A DNA stretch of 64,000 nucleotides, taken from contig NZ_CP038510.1 in assembly GCF_004758605.1 (NCBI RefSeq), positions 27,501 through 91,500 on the forward strand, in the 5' to 3' direction. The notes below the pieces were generated by a model. The model searched no databases. It had not been told where the DNA came from and saw only the letters and a list, made by a program, of their open reading frames with translations. The position numbers and the translations under genes were made by a program. The stretch comes from Deinococcus metallilatus. GTDB lineage: Bacteria > Deinococcota > Deinococci > Deinococcales > Deinococcaceae. Shown one piece after another: positions 61,369 to 64,000 of this stretch (position 1 is its first letter; every line of letters begins with the position of its first letter).

Positions 61369-63279
61369 ATGCGCCTGCTGCTGACCTCGCTTCTGCTGGC
61401 TCTGCCCGTCGCCTCTGCCGCTGGCCTCACGGGAACCCTCACCGTTCAGGGACACGCGGCAGGCAGCTTCGGCCACCTCTCGGTGCCGGAGTGGACGCCT
61501 GCGGGGGGCGCGGCGTGGTCGCCCGACAGCCGCGAAATCTACACGCTGGACACCACCGGGGAACTGCGGCGCTGGCAGGCCGCGACTGGGAGGCCACTGG
61601 GCCGTCAGGTGATCGGGGCGCCAGAGGCGGCGGGGGAGGCCCCCGTCCTGAGTCTGCTGGGCTGGAACGGCGAGTTCCTGCAACTGGAAGCGCGGGGCTG
61701 GCGGCAGAACCGGCCCGTGCGCCTGCGGTACCTCCTCAACCCCCGGAGCGGGAAGACCTTCCTCAGTGACCCCTGCCCCACCTCGCGGCTGTCCTTGCAG
61801 GTCTGCACCCGGGGCGGTCAGGTGCGGGCGCGGGTGGAGGGGCGGGAGATCGTCAAGGTCGGGGGCGGCCGGACCACCCGCCTCCCCCTGCCCGCCGGAG
61901 TGAAACCGGTGGCCCTCGCCCTCAGCGACAACGGGGAGCGGCTGGCCCTGCTGGCGATCACGCCCGGGGACCCCTCCGGCCTGCACGGCCCCGCGACCCT
62001 GTTCGTCTGGCGGGGCGAGCGGCTCAAGTCGGTCCCGCTGGGTCAGATGCTGCTGGAAGGCACCGCCCCCTCGCTGACCTGGGTGGGGAACGCTTCGGCG
62101 GGGTACAGCCTCCTCCTCGCCGTCAACGCCTATGACCGGCAGACGGGCGGGCTGCGGGACGGGCAGTTCCTCGCCCTCTACCGCGAGGACGGCTCAAGGG
62201 TGTGGGACCTTTCGCCGCAGGTGGGCTTGCGGGGGGCGTGGCCCTCGCCGGACGGGCAGGCCCTCGTGACCATCCGCCAGGGGAGCGTGCCGGAGGTGCG
62301 CCGCCTCTTGGACGGGGAGTTCCTGCGTGGGTTGGGCGAGGCAGTGACGGCCTCCGTTCCCCTGGCCGGGCAGCGGACGCTGGTGGCCCTGGAGCGGGGC
62401 GGCGGGGCCGGACGGGTCGCGGTGCTGAGCGGACAGGGCCTCCAGACCGTCGCCCCCATCAACGCGGGTGCCCTCGCTGTCTGGGAGGAGGAACGCTTCG
62501 CCTCCGCGCAGGACAATCTGGTCCGCATTCACGACTTCTGGGGCCGGGTGCTGGCGCAGTGGAACGCTGGCGGGAACGTCCAGCGACTCGCCTTCAGTCC
62601 CGGCGGCGCGGTGGTGTCCGCCCAGGTCTGGGACCCCCGGAACGGGCAGCAGCGGGTGCAGGCGTGGTCACGGGACGGCCAGCCGCTCAAATTGCCCGCC
62701 GGGACCGTCTTTCCCGTCTCCCGCGTCATCCTGAGTGAGGCGAACGACAAGAACGGCCCCGAGAGTGCCTACCGCGAGCGCCTCGCCGCCACCGACCTCA
62801 CCGGGAAGCCCCTGTGGAAGACGGACTGGCGGTCGGGCGGCTTTGGGCTGGCGGTGTCGGCAGATGGGCACTGGGTGGCCCTGTCCAGCCACGTCCCGGA
62901 CGCACGCCGCGACCCGGTGGACATGGAGTTCTGGCGGGTGAACACGTCGAGCGGGCAGGCCGGGCCGCCGCTGCGGCTGAAGCCGACCACGACCGATCCC
63001 AACTCCGGCCGGGGGATCGCGGCGCTGAGCGCGGAGGGCCGCCTCGCCCTGCTGCGTGAGGGCAGTGGGGACGGATGCGGCTGGGCACTCTACGGGTACA
63101 CGCTGGCAGACCTGCACACCGGAAAGTGGCTGCCCACGCCGGACGCCCTCGCCCGTGGCTTCAACCGGCAGGGGGGCTGTGGCCGCGCCCTGCCCTCACC
63201 TGACGCGGCCTTTGCCCCGGATGGCCGCCTGCTCGTGCGGGACGGCAACAGGCTGACGTGGTGGCAGGTGAGGCCCTGA
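61369..63279 (+). CDS. Secreted WD40-like beta-propeller protein
   Basis: A 636-residue protein with a signal peptide (LLLTSLLLALPVASAAG). The mature part contains repeated blade-like segments: AAWSPDSREIYTLDTTGELR, VALALSDNGERLALLAI, GAWPSPDGQALVTIRQGS, RLAFSPGGAVVSAQVWDPRN and GLAVSADGHWVALSSHVPDA. Each has the S-D-G-x turn of WD40/PD40-type propellers, around seven in total. No catalytic motif. A binding or scaffold role outside the cytoplasmic membrane is likely. The gene stands alone. Confidence 0.75.
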   Translation: MRLLLTSLLLALPVASAAGLTGTLTVQGHAAGSFGHLSVPEWTPAGGAAWSPDSREIYTLDTTGELRRWQAATGRPLGRQVIGAPEAAGEAPVLSLLGWNGEFLQLEARGWRQNRPVRLRYLLNPRSGKTFLSDPCPTSRLSLQVCTRGGQVRARVEGREIVKVGGGRTTRLPLPAGVKPVALALSDNGERLALLAITPGDPSGLHGPATLFVWRGERLKSVPLGQMLLEGTAPSLTWVGNASAGYSLLLAVNAYDRQTGGLRDGQFLALYREDGSRVWDLSPQVGLRGAWPSPDGQALVTIRQGSVPEVRRLLDGEFLRGLGEAVTASVPLAGQRTLVALERGGGAGRVAVLSGQGLQTVAPINAGALAVWEEERFASAQDNLVRIHDFWGRVLAQWNAGGNVQRLAFSPGGAVVSAQVWDPRNGQQRVQAWSRDGQPLKLPAGTVFPVSRVILSEANDKNGPESAYRERLAATDLTGKPLWKTDWRSGGFGLAVSADGHWVALSSHVPDARRDPVDMEFWRVNTSSGQAGPPLRLKPTTTDPNSGRGIAALSAEGRLALLREGSGDGCGWALYGYTLADLHTGKWLPTPDALARGFNRQGGCGRALPSPDAAFAPDGRLLVRDGNRLTWWQVRP

Positions 63280-63332
63280 GCCGAGAACCTCCGGCAGTTG
63301 GCTCCGGCTGTTCTGACGGGGTCAGGTTGCCG

Positions 63333-63830
63333 CTAAGGCAGCCGCAACAGGGCGCGTCTGGCGAGCAGGGTCAGACTTTGGAGGTTGAGTTTGCTGGCGG
63401 CGTGGTTGCTGGAGACGGCCATGAACACCAGCAGCGTGTCTCCCTTACGCAGATAGAGGGTGGCGAAGTCCTGCGGCACGCCCGAAGTGGTCTGCGAGGC
63501 CCCGCCGCCCGCCGCCTCGTCCCCCACACCGGGCACAGCTTTAACCCCTTTCATGGGGGTCCCCCCCTCCCCTCCGCTCTGGAGGAGTGACAGCAGAGAC
63601 TTGCCGCCCAGCATCTTCCCGGCCCCGGCGGTGACGCCCAGGCTCAGACCGCCGTCTTTGAAGTCGAAGTTGCAGGTGGGGATGTCCTGATCGGTGGCGG
63701 GCTTGGCGGTCACGGTGGGGGCGCCCAGGCTGGACTGCACCTCGCCGGGCGTGAGCAGCTTGCAGGGGTCGGGGGCGGCCAGGGCCAGCGAGTTCAGGGC
63801 GAGGGCGGTCAGGACGAGCAGAGGGTTCAT
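63333..63830 (-). CDS. Small secreted protein of unknown function
   Basis: A 165-residue protein with a signal peptide (LLVLTALALNSLALA). The mature part starts PDPCKLLTPGEVQSSLGAPT and contains a second cysteine in DIPTCNFDFKDGG, probably making a disulphide. The KLLTxxEVxxxLGxP opening recalls DUF3558-like exported domains. The middle is glycine-rich. AAGGAG precedes the ATG by six bases. Confidence 0.65.
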   Translation of the reverse strand: MNPLLVLTALALNSLALAAPDPCKLLTPGEVQSSLGAPTVTAKPATDQDIPTCNFDFKDGGLSLGVTAGAGKMLGGKSLLSLLQSGGEGGTPMKGVKAVPGVGDEAAGGGASQTTSGVPQDFATLYLRKGDTLLVFMAVSSNHAASKLNLQSLTLLARRALLRLP

Positions 63831-63951
63831 GGGCGCTCCTTAAGGGGTGTATCTGTCGGTCAGGTCGAAGGGGTGGCCGCCTCGGTCCTCGTGTCGGAAG
63901 CTGTTTCAGGCCTCCAGCCAGGGAGCCGGACGCTGAATCCCCCAGCCGGGT

Positions 63952-64000
63952 TCATTCCGCCAGCAGGCCAGGCAGGGTGAGCCGGTACTGCTGGGCGAGG
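63952..64000 (-). CDS. C-terminal end of a further minus-strand gene (cut by window edge)
   Basis: The last 16 codons read AQQYRLTLPGLLAE then stop (TGA at 63952-63954). The frame continues past the window edge. Too short for identification. Confidence 0.3.
   Translation of the reverse strand, partial: LAQQYRLTLPGLLAE

Overview
The window is high-GC bacterial chromosome that reads as a Deinococcus-type genome. The grounds are the strong G/C bias at third codon positions, several genes with a -10 box exactly six bases before the start codon (leaderless transcription, common in Deinococcus), a bacteriophytochrome with its heme oxygenase, a caa3-type oxidase with fused subunits I+III, and an IS200/IS605 element of the kind deinococci carry. 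Species assignment is inference; no rRNA or tRNA gene was found in the window. Region by region: 1-1.7 kb holds the end of a family-10-like glycoside hydrolase overlapping a BadF/N-acetylglucosamine-kinase-like gene. 2-11.2 kb carries two large paralogous cytosolic GAF/PAS histidine kinases, each divergent from a plus-strand gene (a membrane PAS-GAF-GGDEF diguanylate cyclase and an aquaporin), with matching promoter architecture in both intergenic regions. 11.2-15.1 kb has a universal stress protein, a branched-chain aminotransferase and an S53 (kumamolisin-like) peptidase. 15.1-16.8 kb is an IS200/IS605 element with an intact Y1 transposase and a tnpB broken by one base. 17.3-24.9 kb contains a GH2 glycosidase, a glycosyltransferase/Gfo-Idh-MocA/MDR-dehydrogenase operon and a lipoprotein 5'-nucleotidase. 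24.9-30.8 kb is a minus-strand operon of a DUF1175 protein, a thioester alpha-2-macroglobulin and a secreted HExxH peptidase. 31-36.8 kb has an acyl-CoA synthetase, an OmpR-type two-component system, and a small-ORF/membrane-protein/DUF4405 operon plus a DUF4397 gene that share an unusual duplicated promoter/operator. 37.5-49.3 kb is a long respiratory cluster: caa3 oxidase (II with fused cytochrome c, I+III fusion, a small membrane protein, CtaG), then a three-part FAD sugar/alcohol dehydrogenase (cytochrome c, Tat-type small subunit, GMC flavoprotein), a cupredoxin-fold lipoprotein, and a PQQ dehydrogenase with fused cytochrome c. 49.5-50.3 kb holds two back-to-back broken adenylate-forming enzyme fragments. 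50.5-52.3 kb is a PQQ sugar dehydrogenase plus cytochrome c. 52.5-55.8 kb is heme oxygenase, bacteriophytochrome and response regulator. 56-64 kb is a run of mostly secreted proteins of poorly known function, including a lipoprotein that looks like a leukocidin-type beta-barrel toxin, a beta-lactamase-fold hydrolase and a beta-propeller protein. Functional themes: light and small-molecule sensing by cytosolic kinases; periplasmic sugar oxidation feeding electrons by way of c-type cytochromes to a caa3 oxidase; and envelope and secreted-protein functions. The most interesting untested signals are the shared operator/promoter pair near 36.2 and 36.9 kb, the alpha-2-macroglobulin operon with its co-encoded peptidase, the leukocidin-like lipoprotein, and the respiratory super-cluster.
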